64,000 bases of DNA from Microvirga ossetica (GTDB lineage Bacteria > Pseudomonadota > Alphaproteobacteria > Rhizobiales > Beijerinckiaceae). The position numbers and the translations under genes were made by a program. Where the stretch lies: NCBI RefSeq assembly GCF_002741015.1, contig NZ_CP016616.1, positions 1,759,501-1,823,500 of the forward strand, read 5' to 3'. Positions 30,536-39,563 of this stretch are shown here, piece by piece (positions within the stretch are counted from its first letter, which is position 1; every line of letters starts with the position of its first letter). The notes under the pieces were generated by a model. It worked only from the letters and a program-made list of their open reading frames with translations. It did no database searches and was not told where the DNA came from.

Positions 30536-31534
30536 GTGAACGAGGCGACCCGACTGGAATGGCACTTGGACGACACCCTGGGGGCCGAGCGGCTCGACCG
30601 GGTGCTGGCGCGGCTGCAGGGCGATCTGTCGCGCAGCCGCCTGCAGGCCCTGATCCGGGACGGCCAGGTGGCCGTCGACGGCGTGCCGGTGCTCGACCCG
30701 AACCGCAAGGTCGCAGGCGGAGCGCGGATCGCGCTGACGGTGCCGCCGGCGGTCCCGGCGGAGCCCGCCGGCGAAGCGATGGAACTCGTCATCGTCTACG
30801 AGGACGAGGACCTGATCGTGATCGACAAGCCGCCCGGGCTTGTCGTCCATCCCGCCGCCGGCCACGATTCCGGCACGCTGGTCAATGCGCTGATCGCCCA
30901 TTGCGGGGAGAGCCTCTCCGGCATCGGCGGCGTGAAGCGACCGGGCATTGTGCATCGGCTCGACAAGGACACCTCGGGCCTGCTCGTGGTGGCCAAGAAC
31001 GACCTCGCCCATCAGGCGCTCGCGGCGCAATTCGCCGATCACGGCCGCACCGGGCCGCTGGAGCGCTCCTACCTGGCGATCCTCTGGGGCGTGCCCGAGC
31101 GGCGGCGCGGAACGGTGGAGGCAGCGCTCGCCCGCTCCACGCATAACCGCGAGAAGATCGTCGTGGTCGGCGGGGAGCGCGGGCGCTACGCCATCACCCA
31201 TTACGAGGTCGCGGAGAACCTGCCCCCTGCCCTGCCGATCGCGAGCCTCGTGCGCTGCGAGCTGGAAACGGGGCGCACGCATCAGATCCGGGTGCACATG
31301 GCGCATATCGGCCATCCGCTGCTTGGCGACGCCACCTACGGCTCCGGCTTCAAGACCAAGGCGAACCGTCTTGGCGAACCGCAGCGGGAGGCCCTGACCG
31401 CTCTGAACCGGCAAGCGCTGCACGCTGCGATCCTCGGCTTCGAGCATCCGCGCAGCGGCGAATTTTTACGTTTCGAGAGCGATCTTCCCGCCGATATGGC
31501 CGCGCTTCTGCTGGCGTTGAGGCAACCGATTTAG
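30536..31534 (+). CDS. rluD: RluD-family 23S rRNA pseudouridine synthase
   Basis: A 332-residue protein starting at GTG 30536. An N-terminal S4 RNA-binding domain (LDRVLARLQGDLSRSRLQAL) is followed by the RluA/RluD catalytic domain with VIDKPPGLVVHPA, the catalytic Asp in GIVHRLDKDTSGLLVV (about residue 142), and the C-terminal ETGRTHQIRVHMAHIGHPL motif. It converts uridines in helix 69 of 23S rRNA to pseudouridine. The rluD-rpoH order is usual in rhizobia. A GGCCGCA/TGCGGCC hairpin follows the stop (31543-31559). Confidence 0.92.
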   Translation: MNEATRLEWHLDDTLGAERLDRVLARLQGDLSRSRLQALIRDGQVAVDGVPVLDPNRKVAGGARIALTVPPAVPAEPAGEAMELVIVYEDEDLIVIDKPPGLVVHPAAGHDSGTLVNALIAHCGESLSGIGGVKRPGIVHRLDKDTSGLLVVAKNDLAHQALAAQFADHGRTGPLERSYLAILWGVPERRRGTVEAALARSTHNREKIVVVGGERGRYAITHYEVAENLPPALPIASLVRCELETGRTHQIRVHMAHIGHPLLGDATYGSGFKTKANRLGEPQREALTALNRQALHAAILGFEHPRSGEFLRFESDLPADMAALLLALRQPI

Positions 31535-31722
31535 CGTCAATCGGCCGCAAAATGCGGCCACGCTGGCACCCTCGCGAGTCTGGAGCGTTCACTACGTCTT
31601 GAAGCCTGATGCCTCTATTCGGACAAGGTTGAACCGCTTATATTGACACGTTCGGCGGCCGGCCATGGAGGGGGGTCGCCACAGGCTTGCCTCACTGTGA
31701 GGGAGCCAAAGGAGGAGAAGAC

Positions 31723-32613
31723 ATGGCTGCAGCGCTTCCGGTGCTTGCCAATGAAGGAGGCCTTTCGCGCTATCTCGACGAGATCCGTCGCTTCCCCATG
31801 CTCGAGCCGCATGAGGAATACATGCTCGCCAAAAGCTGGCGCGAGCATGGAGATCGCGAGGCCGCTCACAAGCTCGTCACGTCCCACCTGCGCCTGGTCG
31901 CCAAGATCGCCATGGGCTATCGCGGCTACGGCCTGCCGATCGGCGAGGTGGTGTCAGAAGGCAATGTCGGCCTGATGCAGGCCGTCAAGCGCTTCGAGCC
32001 CGACAAGGGCTTCCGCCTCGCCACTTATGCCATGTGGTGGATCAAGGCGGCGATTCAAGAATACATCCTGCGATCCTGGTCCCTCGTGAAGATGGGCACC
32101 ACCGCGAACCAGAAGAAGCTGTTCTTCAACCTGCGCAAGGCCAAGGGCCGCATCTCCGCCTTCGAGGAAGGCGACTTGCACCCTGACCACGTCAAGCAGA
32201 TCGCCACCCAGCTCGGTGTGACCGAGCAGGATGTGGTGGACATGAACCGCAGGCTTGGCGGTGATTCATCGCTCAATTCGCCACTGCGCGATGAAGGCGA
32301 AGGCGGTGGCGAATGGCAGGACTGGCTCGTCGACCATGGCCAGAGCCAGGAACAGGTGCTCGTCGAGGAGGAGGAAGGCCAGAACAGGCTGAAGGCTCTT
32401 CGCGGCGCGCTCTCCGTGCTCAACCCGCGCGAGCGCCGCATCTTCGAGGCTAGGCGTCTCTCGGACGACCCGATCACCCTGGAGGAGCTCTCCACCGAGT
32501 TCGGCGTCTCCCGCGAGCGCGTCCGCCAGATCGAGGTTCGCGCCTTCGAGAAGATCCAAGAGGCGGTCAAAAAGAACCTGACCCAGATCGAGACGACCTC
32601 GGCCGAGGCTTAG
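31723..32613 (+). CDS. rpoH: RNA polymerase heat-shock sigma factor RpoH
   Basis: A 296-residue sigma-32. I take the start at 31723 (MAAALPVLANEGG), with GGAGGAGA six bases upstream; a frame open to 31687 lacks a ribosome-binding site. Region 2 shows EYMLAKSWREHGDREAAHKL and the DPDKGFRLATYAMWWIKAAI core-binding segment (seen as FEPDKGFRLATYAMWWIKAA). The RpoH box QKKLFFNLRKAK sits at about 130-141, and region 4 has LSTEFGVSRERVRQIE. It directs transcription of heat-shock genes. Alphaproteobacteria often have two rpoH genes; I cannot tell which this is. Confidence 0.95.
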   Translation: MAAALPVLANEGGLSRYLDEIRRFPMLEPHEEYMLAKSWREHGDREAAHKLVTSHLRLVAKIAMGYRGYGLPIGEVVSEGNVGLMQAVKRFEPDKGFRLATYAMWWIKAAIQEYILRSWSLVKMGTTANQKKLFFNLRKAKGRISAFEEGDLHPDHVKQIATQLGVTEQDVVDMNRRLGGDSSLNSPLRDEGEGGGEWQDWLVDHGQSQEQVLVEEEEGQNRLKALRGALSVLNPRERRIFEARRLSDDPITLEELSTEFGVSRERVRQIEVRAFEKIQEAVKKNLTQIETTSAEA

Positions 32614-32661
32614 AGCATCGGACCCAAAAGTGGACGCCGCTTTGGGGTTGATCCGATGCTC
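32613..32661. repeat. intergenic palindrome overlapping the rpoH stop
   Basis: GAGCATCGGA (32613-32622) and TCCGATGCTC (32652-32661) are perfect inverted arms around a 29-bp centre with CCCAAAAGTGG and CTTTGGGG. Related elements occur at 38351-38402 and 62925-62974. Its first base is the last base of the rpoH TAG. Confidence 0.75.
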
Positions 32662-32700
32662 AACCCTGAAGTATCCCATCAGCATTGAAACCATGAAAAA

Positions 32701-32724
32701 AGCCGCGCTTCCGCGCGGCTTTTT
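32701..32724 (+). terminator. bidirectional intrinsic terminator of rpoH and the 32746 gene
   Basis: AGCCGCGC-TTCC-GCGCGGCT with AAAAAA before and TTTT after, so it can stop transcripts from both convergent sides. Confidence 0.85.
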
Positions 32725-32745
32725 GCTGTGAGATCCGGGCTTAGC

Positions 32746-33939
32746 CTATTGCCACTGGCTGAAGGCGTCGTTGAGGATCTGATTGCCGGAGGCGCCCTTC
32801 TCGAAGCTCAGGATGGCGCGCTGGCCCGAGGCCATGCGCACAGGCAGGTCGATCCAGTTGCGGCGCACGAACAATTGGGTGTTGCGCGCCACGTCGACCT
32901 GCAGGTTGGACAGGCCGATCAGGAACAGGTTCTCGCGCACCGGCACGGGGAGCCCGGCCACCGGCGTGCCGCGGGCCGCTTCCTCGTCCTTGAACTGCAG
33001 GAGGCCCACATCGCGGATGACGCGGGTCAGGTCGCCCTCGCGGGTGGTGAAGGTGAGCTCCACCGTATGCGAGGCCGGCAGGGTCGTGTCGAGGTTGCGC
33101 CGCAGGACCATCCGCATGTTCAGCCCCGCATCAGGGATCTCGATCGTCGCTGTGACGGCCCGCTCGAGCGGCTGGCCCTGACCGGGATTGACGTCTTCGA
33201 GGCGCCAGGTCACGCGTCCGACCTGGGCCTTCGGCGTCTGCGGATTGGCGGGATCCTCCTCGTAGAAGACGGCCCGCTGAACCGCTGCAACCTCCTGACG
33301 GGGAGCGGGAGTCGCTGCCGGCGCCGACGGAGCCTGCCCTCCTCCGACCCTCTCGTTGATCTTGGAATCGACGGGCGGCGCCTGCGGCGCCTCGGCAACG
33401 GGCGTTTCCGGCGCCAGATCCTCGGGCCTGTCGCGCCACAGGAAGGCGAAGGCGGCGATGGCGGCGATCACCAGCGCGAGGACCGATCCGAAGATGATCG
33501 TCCGCGTCCGCCCCTTGCTCTGCATGGCCGGATGAGGCCGGCTGTCGACCTTCGGCCGGGCGACGGCGGGCTCGGCGTAGGCGGCGGCGTCCTCCGCCTC
33601 CTCCTCGGCTGCCGCCTGCGGCGCCGGGGCGCGCAGGCCGTGAGCCGGTGTCGCGGCGCGCGATCCTCCGGCTCCCAGGTGATCGCCGGCATCGGCGGCT
33701 GGGCCATCACCCGCATCGGCCCCGCCCGCCGCCGCATAATCGGCCTCGACGCGGGTGATCGCCTCGTCGAGGGAGCGGCCTTCCTGCTGGATCTCCGCCT
33801 CGCTTAAGGGCGGGTTGAGGTTGCGCAGCTGCGCGATCAGTGCCGTACGGGCACGCTCGTACACCGCGTGCCGCTGGTCGCGGGATTGCTCGGGCAGGCC
33901 TTCGACGGCCCGCGCGATGAGAGGGTAATAATCTGCCAT
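32746..33939 (-). CDS. conserved hypothetical single-span membrane protein
   Basis: A 397-residue protein starting MADYYPLIARAVEGLPEQS at 33939 (a longer frame to 33984 would overlap purA). Residues 1-75 are a conserved helical cytoplasmic segment. An Ala/Glu/Pro-rich linker follows, then one membrane helix (TIIFGSVLALVIAAIAAFAF, about residue 150), a Pro-rich stretch, and a beta-rich C-terminal domain of about 170 residues. The layout is typical of a rhizobial protein of unknown role that accompanies purA and rpoH. It begins just after purA and may share its operon. Confidence 0.8.
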   Translation of the reverse strand: MADYYPLIARAVEGLPEQSRDQRHAVYERARTALIAQLRNLNPPLSEAEIQQEGRSLDEAITRVEADYAAAGGADAGDGPAADAGDHLGAGGSRAATPAHGLRAPAPQAAAEEEAEDAAAYAEPAVARPKVDSRPHPAMQSKGRTRTIIFGSVLALVIAAIAAFAFLWRDRPEDLAPETPVAEAPQAPPVDSKINERVGGGQAPSAPAATPAPRQEVAAVQRAVFYEEDPANPQTPKAQVGRVTWRLEDVNPGQGQPLERAVTATIEIPDAGLNMRMVLRRNLDTTLPASHTVELTFTTREGDLTRVIRDVGLLQFKDEEAARGTPVAGLPVPVRENLFLIGLSNLQVDVARNTQLFVRRNWIDLPVRMASGQRAILSFEKGASGNQILNDAFSQWQ

Positions 33940-33973
33940 TTCTCCCTGGGAATGACCCGCTGCGGCTCCGCCG

Positions 33974-35266
33974 TCAACCCTCAAAGGGGTTCTTCATCAG
34001 GATTGTGTCGTCACGCTCCGGCGAGGTGGAGAGCACGGCGACGGGCGCCCCGATCAGCTCCTCGACCCGGCGGACATATTTGATCGCCTGCGCCGGCAGG
34101 TCCGCCCAGGACCGTGCACCCGCTGTCGAGCCGCTCCAGCCTTCGATTTCCTCGTAGATCGGCTCGACCCGCGCCTGCGCTCCCTGGCTTGCCGGGAAGT
34201 AGTCGATGGTCTCGCCGTCGAGCCTGTAGCCGACGCCGATCTTGATGGTCTCGAAGCCGTCGAGGATGTCGAGCTTGGTCAGCGCGATGCCGTCGATGCC
34301 GGAGGTGCTCACGGTCTGTCGCACCAGGGTGGCATCGAACCAGCCGCAGCGGCGCTTGCGGCCCGTGACCACGCCGAATTCCTTGCCCTTCTGGCCGATC
34401 AGCTCGCCGGTCTCGTCGAACAGCTCGGTCGGGAACGGTCCCTCGCCGACGCGGGTCGTGTAGGCCTTGGCGATGCCGAGCACGTAGCCCACAGCGCCGG
34501 GGCCAAGGCCCGAACCGGTGGCAGCCTGTCCAGCCACGGTGTTGGAGGAGGTGACGAAGGGATAGGTGCCGTGATCCACATCGAGCAGCGCGCCCTGCGC
34601 GCCCTCGAACAGAATGCGCTTGCCGGCGCGGCGCTCGTCGTCGAGCAGGCGCCACACGGCGTCCATGTAGGGCAGCACCTTTGGCGCGACCGAGGCGAGC
34701 TCCTCGTAGATCGCCTCGGGCTTGAACTCCTCGAGCCCAAAGCCGCGGCGCAGGGCATTGTGATGCGTCAGCAGCCGGTCGATCTTTTCGGGGAGGCTGC
34801 TGAGGTCGGCGAGATCCATGAGACGGATCGCACGGCGGCCTGCCTTGTCCTCGTAGGCCGGACCGATGCCGCGCTTGGTGGTGCCGATTTTCGTGCCGGC
34901 GCTGCCGCTTTCACGCAGGGCATCGAGCTCTCGGTGAATGGAGAGGATCAGCGTGGCGTTCTCGGCGACGCGCAGGTTCTCGCGGGTGATCGAGACCCCC
35001 TGCTCGGCGAGGCGCGCCACTTCGCCGGCGAGCGCATGCGGATCGAGCACGACGCCGTTGCCGATGACGGAGAGCTTGTTCGGACGCACGACGCCGGAGG
35101 GCAGCAGCGACAGCTTGTAGACCTTGTCGCCGATCACGAGGGTATGGCCGGCATTGTGCCCGCCCTGGAACCGCACGACCACGTCCGCCTGTTCGGACAG
35201 CCAGTCGACGATCTTGCCCTTGCCTTCGTCGCCCCATTGGGCGCCCACGACAACCACGTTCGCCAT
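33974..35266 (-). CDS. purA: adenylosuccinate synthetase
   Basis: A 430-residue enzyme of the usual length. The N terminus [19 protein letters not shown] has the catalytic Asp and GTP P-loop, with the catalytic His in [27 protein letters not shown] downstream, and a C-terminal base-binding TSPERDDTI. It joins IMP and aspartate using GTP, the first committed step to AMP. The stop lies 35 bp beyond the start of the downstream membrane-protein gene in the longer reading, and they do not overlap with the chosen start. Confidence 0.97.
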   Translation of the reverse strand: MANVVVVGAQWGDEGKGKIVDWLSEQADVVVRFQGGHNAGHTLVIGDKVYKLSLLPSGVVRPNKLSVIGNGVVLDPHALAGEVARLAEQGVSITRENLRVAENATLILSIHRELDALRESGSAGTKIGTTKRGIGPAYEDKAGRRAIRLMDLADLSSLPEKIDRLLTHHNALRRGFGLEEFKPEAIYEELASVAPKVLPYMDAVWRLLDDERRAGKRILFEGAQGALLDVDHGTYPFVTSSNTVAGQAATGSGLGPGAVGYVLGIAKAYTTRVGEGPFPTELFDETGELIGQKGKEFGVVTGRKRRCGWFDATLVRQTVSTSGIDGIALTKLDILDGFETIKIGVGYRLDGETIDYFPASQGAQARVEPIYEEIEGWSGSTAGARSWADLPAQAIKYVRRVEELIGAPVAVLSTSPERDDTILMKNPFEG

Positions 35267-35287
35267 CGCTCAAGCCTCACATAAAAA

Positions 35288-35310
35288 AACCCCGGCGCAA
35301 GGCCAGGGTT
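35288..35310 (-). terminator. terminator or attenuator just upstream of purA
   Basis: AACCCTGGCC-loop-GGCCGGGGTT-type stem (one mismatch) followed on the minus strand by TTTTTTTA, ending about 17 bp before the purA start codon. It could end a transcript arriving from the right or act as a leader attenuator for purA. Confidence 0.6.
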
Positions 35311-35984
35311 GGGTAAAAACCTTGCAAACCCTCATGGTGGATCGCGCGCGTCAGGTCAAGGCGGAATGAGCCTCGATCCCGAGATCATATCGGCCCCGAT
35401 GGGCGGGAATATGGTTTCCATCGGATGGAAAGCAGAGGGCGCGATACCGCTCGCCGATCCGAGATCGGGCGCAGGATGGCGCGCTCCTCCCTCTCCGCAA
35501 GAGGGAGGGATCGAAGGTGAGGGTGCGCCCGCGACGAGGAAGCACCACGGCCTGCCGAAAGCCGAACCGATGGCTTCGCCTCATCCGGCACTGGCCTGCC
35601 CTCACCCCAACCCTCTCCCACCCGGGAGAGGGAGCCCCGCGCGCCTCTGCCCTTCTCGTGCTGATCTCTCAGGCTCCTCGCCGTCATCCCCGGACTTGAT
35701 CCGGGGATCCACGTCTTGACAGCGCAGAGGGTCGCAAGACGTGGGTGGCCGGATCGAGTCCAGCCATGACGGCGAGGGGAGTGGCGATCTTCGATGTCAA
35801 AGAGCGATGTCAAACAGCCAGCACCATGGGGCCCGGAGCCGTTTGGCTCCGAGCCTTTTGGTGCGATCGAGGGTGGCGCGAAGGGCGGCCCGGCTCGATG
35901 ATGCATGGTGATGATGGAAGAGCCGGGAGGCCGCTTCGCGCACGGCTTTTTTAGGCGGACAGGCGGTGCCGGTTCGGTGACTGC

Positions 35985-36149
35985 GCCAGGCGGGAACCGC
36001 AACGTCAGCGGGGGCCTGGGACCAATCCCTATTCAGCGGCACGCAGCCTGGGCCTCCCGTCGACAGGGGTGCGAGACCTGTCACGGGACCGTGCCTGCTC
36101 CCACACTGCGACGCCTCGCGAGCGCGCCCCTCGTCAGGAGCAGATCCTG
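35985..36149 (-). ncRNA. candidate structured non-coding RNA
   Basis: Downstream of a consensus promoter (36156-36184) the minus strand can form three nested or adjacent helices: CTGCTCC/GGAGCAG (36137-36143 with 36095-36101), GCACG/CGTGC (36090-36094 with 36039-36043), and inside it a 12-pair hairpin (36077-36088 with 36055-36067, one bulge). There is no open frame with a family match. Length of about 160 nt and a long helical layout would suit a 6S-type RNA, but I do not recognise conserved 6S sequence. The 3' end is a guess. Confidence 0.42.
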
Positions 36150-36155
36150 CGCAAG

Positions 36156-36184
36156 GGTATAGCTAAGATTGGGAATGATGTCAA
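36156..36184 (-). promoter_or_regulatory. strong sigma-70-type promoter on the minus strand
   Basis: TTGACA (36179-36184), 17-bp spacer, TATACC (36156-36161). No start codon with a ribosome-binding site follows closely, so it probably drives the RNA candidate. Confidence 0.65.
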
Positions 36185-36919
36185 GAACAAAGTGAGAACA
36201 TAACGTTGCCCGCGCTCTTCCGCTCACCCCCTCCTGTCACCCTCCCACGTCATGGCCGGCCTCGTGCCGGCCATCCCGAACGGTGAGGCGCGGCGCCTTT
36301 CGCATCGAGATCCCCGGGACAAGCCCGGGGATGACGTGAGAGGATGAGGCGAACCGTCAGTGTCAGTCCCGGCCGGAGATGGCGCGGCCATCGGAGGGGA
36401 AGGGAATCTGGCGCCGCAGCGGCTGTGAGTGGATCCCCTTCCCGGCCTTACGGCCGCCGGGGATGACATGAGAGAGAGGCTTTGCCGTCATTTGACAAAC
36501 TTGGCGGGGTGTAGGAGCCTTAAGTCCATCATGTTGAGCCTTTTCCGATACCGTCGAGGCCTGCACCGAGCAGGCAACCTCATCGCGGGCAATTAGCCCC
36601 GAGCTCAACGCGCGTCCGCGCTCCGAGCTCGGGGCGCTCCAACACCTCTGAACCACTGGACATCTTGTGAGGGCAGTGCCGGCTCGTCCGACGCGTGCTT
36701 ATCGTCTCTGCAAGCTTGCGCATCGTGCGGGCCCGAAGGGCCGCGCGACCCGTCCGCGGACCAGACCAGCAAGGCTCTCCGCCTCCGAAGGACGCGCCCC
36801 CCCGATGCGGTGAGGCCGGACTGCTTCGATCCACCCCACAGACCACCGGAATCCGATGACGATCCAGGTCCCGATGCAGCGTCCCACGCTGCGATATTTT
36901 TGAGAACAGGAGACATCGA

Positions 36920-37348
36920 ATGGCCAAGAGAACAGCCGGCCCAGCGAAGCCACGGATCACCCTGACCGCGGCCGATCACGAGAAGCTTTCGGCTCTGGCC
37001 GAAGCCGCCCTGCACACGATGCCGGACGTGGCGCGCGAGCTCGCCGAGGAACTCGACCGGGCTCACATCCTGCCTGGAGGGAAGCAGCGCGCGGATGCCG
37101 TCCATATGGGCTGCGATGTCGATTTCCGCGACGACACGACCGGACGCGTGCAGACGGTCACGCTGGTTTATCCGCACGAAGCCGACATTGCGAAGGGAAG
37201 GATCTCGGTGCTGACGCCGATCGGAACCGCTCTCATCGGGCTCCCCCTCGGACAATCGATCGGGTGGATGACGCGCACGGGTGAATCGAAGCGCCTGACC
37301 GTCCTGCAGGTGAGCAGGCCCAAGGTGGAGGAACGGGCGCCTGCCTGA
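36920..37348 (+). CDS. rnk: Rnk-type nucleoside diphosphate kinase regulator
   Basis: A 142-residue protein. The N terminus has a coiled segment (LTAADHEKLSALAEAAL), and the C-terminal GreA/GreB-like FKBP-type domain shows VDFRDDTTGRVQTVTLVYPH, ADIAKGRISVLTPIGTALIG and LPLGQSIGWMTRTGESKRL. Rnk-type proteins bind RNA polymerase and influence nucleotide pools. It starts with GGAGACATCG before the ATG. It stands alone. Confidence 0.9.
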   Translation: MAKRTAGPAKPRITLTAADHEKLSALAEAALHTMPDVARELAEELDRAHILPGGKQRADAVHMGCDVDFRDDTTGRVQTVTLVYPHEADIAKGRISVLTPIGTALIGLPLGQSIGWMTRTGESKRLTVLQVSRPKVEERAPA

Positions 37349-37428
37349 GCGGGCTCGCCGCGCGTAACACCCGCGATCTCCCCTCTCCCGGGTGGGAGCG
37401 GGAGAAGGCGGTGAAGCACCGCTTTACC

Positions 37429-38292
37429 TCAAGCCCGTCCGCGCGCGCTCTTTTGCGTCTTCACCCGGTGCTCGACGAAGTTGCGGATTTCGCGGGTGCG
37501 GCGCTGGGGGTCGAGGATTTCCGCGTCGATGCCGTGCCGCCAGGCGAGATCGAAGCGCGACGGATCCTTGCTGAGAGCGGCGAAGTCCTGCGCATAGGCG
37601 ATGGCATCCTCGGCCGAGCGGCAGAAGCCCTCGCGCACGAGGATGTCGGTGCGGCGTTTCAGGATGATCGCGAGTTCGCCCAGGGAGAATTCCGGATGAT
37701 ATTGCACGCCCCAGAACACGCCGCCGCTGTTGCGGATCTCGGCCGCCTGGACCGGCGAGACCGCATTGCCGGCCAGCACCGTGCAATCGCCCGGCAGAGT
37801 CGTTACCGCATCGAGGTGGATGGCGGGCGCGTCATAGGCGGCCGGGCGGCCGTCGAGCATCGGATGCGCCTGCCCTGCCTCCGTCCGAGTCAGCTTTCGC
37901 GCGATGCCAACTTCCCGCCCGAGCGGATTCGGCCGCACGTCGCCGTCCGCGGCAACCGCGGCCATCTGCAGCCCCCAGCAGGAGCCGAACGACGGGGTCT
38001 GCGAGGCATAGACCGCCCGCATCAGGTCGATCTGGCGCAGGATGTCCGGGGTGCGGTCGTAGATGTTGAGATGCGAGCCGGTGAGCACGATGCCGTCATA
38101 GGATTCGAGCCCCGCCGCATCCGGCAGGTTCGCACCCTCGTCCGCCGGAAGGGCGATGTCGCACACGGCGTCCCGCTCGATGGCCTGAATCACCTCCGCA
38201 TAGGATTCCGAAGGCGTGAGTCCATAGGCTTCCCTGTGGGCCAGCCTTGCGCCCCGCGTATTGCCCTCGACCACCAGAAACCGTAAGCCCAT
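37429..38292 (-). CDS. class I glutamine amidotransferase-like protein
   Basis: A 287-residue protein from ATG 38292 (MGLRFLVVEGNT). The glutaminase Cys nucleophile is in PSFGSCWGLQMAAV and the His-Glu pair in VQYHPEFSLGEL. It has the size and order of stand-alone GMP-synthase-like glutamine amidotransferases. IVLTGSHLNIYD and YDAPAIHLDAV are typical of this branch. It probably releases ammonia from a gamma-glutamyl compound; the partner is unknown. An in-frame extension to 38421 runs through the palindrome at 38351 and is rejected. Confidence 0.85.
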   Translation of the reverse strand: MGLRFLVVEGNTRGARLAHREAYGLTPSESYAEVIQAIERDAVCDIALPADEGANLPDAAGLESYDGIVLTGSHLNIYDRTPDILRQIDLMRAVYASQTPSFGSCWGLQMAAVAADGDVRPNPLGREVGIARKLTRTEAGQAHPMLDGRPAAYDAPAIHLDAVTTLPGDCTVLAGNAVSPVQAAEIRNSGGVFWGVQYHPEFSLGELAIILKRRTDILVREGFCRSAEDAIAYAQDFAALSKDPSRFDLAWRHGIDAEILDPQRRTREIRNFVEHRVKTQKSARGRA

Positions 38293-38350
38293 GCGTCCAC
38301 CCGCTCCGTTCGGTGCCGGTTTAGCCAAACGGCGCGCGGCGGCAAGTGCA

Positions 38351-38402
38351 ATTGTATCGGACCCGAACGTGGAACCCGCTTTTGGGGTCAATCCGATACA
38401 AT
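38351..38402. repeat. intergenic palindrome
   Basis: ATTGTATCGGA (38351-38361) and TCCGATACAAT (38392-38402) are perfect inverted arms, with inner CCCGAACGTGG and TTTTGGGG like the element at 32613. A second hairpin GCGCAAAA/TTTTGCGC follows at 38430-38455. Confidence 0.75.
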
Positions 38403-38481
38403 CTTCGTAACGTGAGCGCATCGTTCATCGCGCAAAAGTGGTCCCAATTTTGCGCACGAGGCGCTAGAAGGTCCGGCCCCG

Positions 38482-39387
38482 ATGAAAATCCTGCATTCGC
38501 TCTGGAAGGGACTGTGGGGGCAAGCCTATCTGCTGCTGGTTCTGACTACCCTCATGTGGGCCGGCAACGGGATCGCCGGGCGGCTCGCCGTGGACCAGGT
38601 CTCGCCCATGGTGCTCACCTGCCTGCGCTGGGTGATCGTGGTGGCGATCCTGACGCCGCTGGTCGGCCGCCAGGTCGTGGCGGAATGGCCGCAGCTCAAG
38701 GAACGCTGGCTGTTCACGACCCTCATGGGCATCTTCGGGCTCACCGCCTTCAATGCGCTGTTCTATGCCGCCGCCCACCACACGAGCGCGATCAACATCA
38801 CTCTTTTCCAGGGTTCGATCCCGGTCTTCGTGCTTGTCGCGATGGTGCTATTCTTCCGCGCCCGCGTGATCCCGCTGCAGATCATCGGCATGATCGTGAC
38901 CCTCATCGGTGTGATGATCGTGTCCGTGAAGGCGGATTGGCAGATCCTGAAGACTCTCGCCCTCAATATCGGTGACGTGTGGATGCTGATCGCCTGCGTG
39001 TTCTATTCGATCTACACCCTCGGCCTGCGCTACCGCCCGGCCGTTCCGAGCCTCGTGTTCTTCGCCGCCATCGCGGTCGTGGCCTTCGCCAGCTCCCTGC
39101 CTCTGGTCGGGATGGAGCTCGTTCAGGGCACGGCGCAGTTCCCGACCCCGAAGGGCTGGCTCATCCTGCTCTATGTCGCGCTCATGCCCTCGCTGCTCTC
39201 GCAGATCTTCTTCATCCGCGGCGTCGAGCTGATCGGCCCGGCGCGGGCCGGGCTCTTCGTCAATCTCGTGCCGGTCTTCGGTGCGCTGCTCGCAGTGATG
39301 CTGCTCGGCGAGCCCTTCGCCCTCTACCACGCCATCGGCCTTGCCCTCGTGCTCGGCGGCATCTGGCTGTCGGAGAGGAAGCGGTAG
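38482..39387 (+). CDS. DMT-family (EamA) transporter
   Basis: A 301-residue inner-membrane protein with ten hydrophobic segments arranged as two EamA repeats. N-terminal landmarks are TLMWAGNGIAGRLAVDQVSP and LRWVIVVAIL; C-terminal ones are LIGPARAGLFVNLVPVFGAL and ALVLGGIWLSERKR. The family exports small metabolites such as amino acids or purines; substrate not predictable. It stands alone, with repeats on both sides. Confidence 0.9.
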   Translation: MKILHSLWKGLWGQAYLLLVLTTLMWAGNGIAGRLAVDQVSPMVLTCLRWVIVVAILTPLVGRQVVAEWPQLKERWLFTTLMGIFGLTAFNALFYAAAHHTSAINITLFQGSIPVFVLVAMVLFFRARVIPLQIIGMIVTLIGVMIVSVKADWQILKTLALNIGDVWMLIACVFYSIYTLGLRYRPAVPSLVFFAAIAVVAFASSLPLVGMELVQGTAQFPTPKGWLILLYVALMPSLLSQIFFIRGVELIGPARAGLFVNLVPVFGALLAVMLLGEPFALYHAIGLALVLGGIWLSERKR

Positions 39388-39404
39388 CCGCGATGCTCGA
39401 CGTA

Positions 39405-39555
39405 CGTCAAACCCTCCACTGTCATCCCCGCGCAGGCGGGGATCCATAACCACGACATCGGAAAGAAATTCGCTCCGGACAACGCAGCGGCTCATACTGC
39501 ATTGTCAGCGTTTATGGATTCCGGGCTCGCCTATGGCGCCCCGGAATGACAGTGG
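39405..39555. repeat. REP-type repeats between the DMT gene and purU
   Basis: GTCATCCCCGCGCAGGCGGG followed by GATCCATAA, and a degenerate inverted copy (TTTATGGATTCCGGGCTCGC) near 39510-39545. The same family occurs at about 35682, 45060-45150 and 57430-57610. Confidence 0.6.
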
Positions 39556-39563
39556 TGTTTCCG

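Larger units (their letters stand above)
35311..36919. other. 1.6-kb intergenic region with repeats and an RNA candidate
   Basis: No protein gene seen. Contents: CCCTCTCC...GGGAGAGGG-type repeats (about 35460-35640), ATCCCCGG-type REP repeats (about 35682-35715 and 36245-36470), a structured RNA candidate with promoter (35985-36184), and an 11-bp inverted repeat GCCCCGAGCTC/GAGCTCGGGGC at 36596-36635. Confidence 0.6.

Noticed and set aside
35941..36130. Cobalamin or other known riboswitch
   Set aside because: No recognisable B12 box or other riboswitch core, and no suitable gene downstream on either strand.
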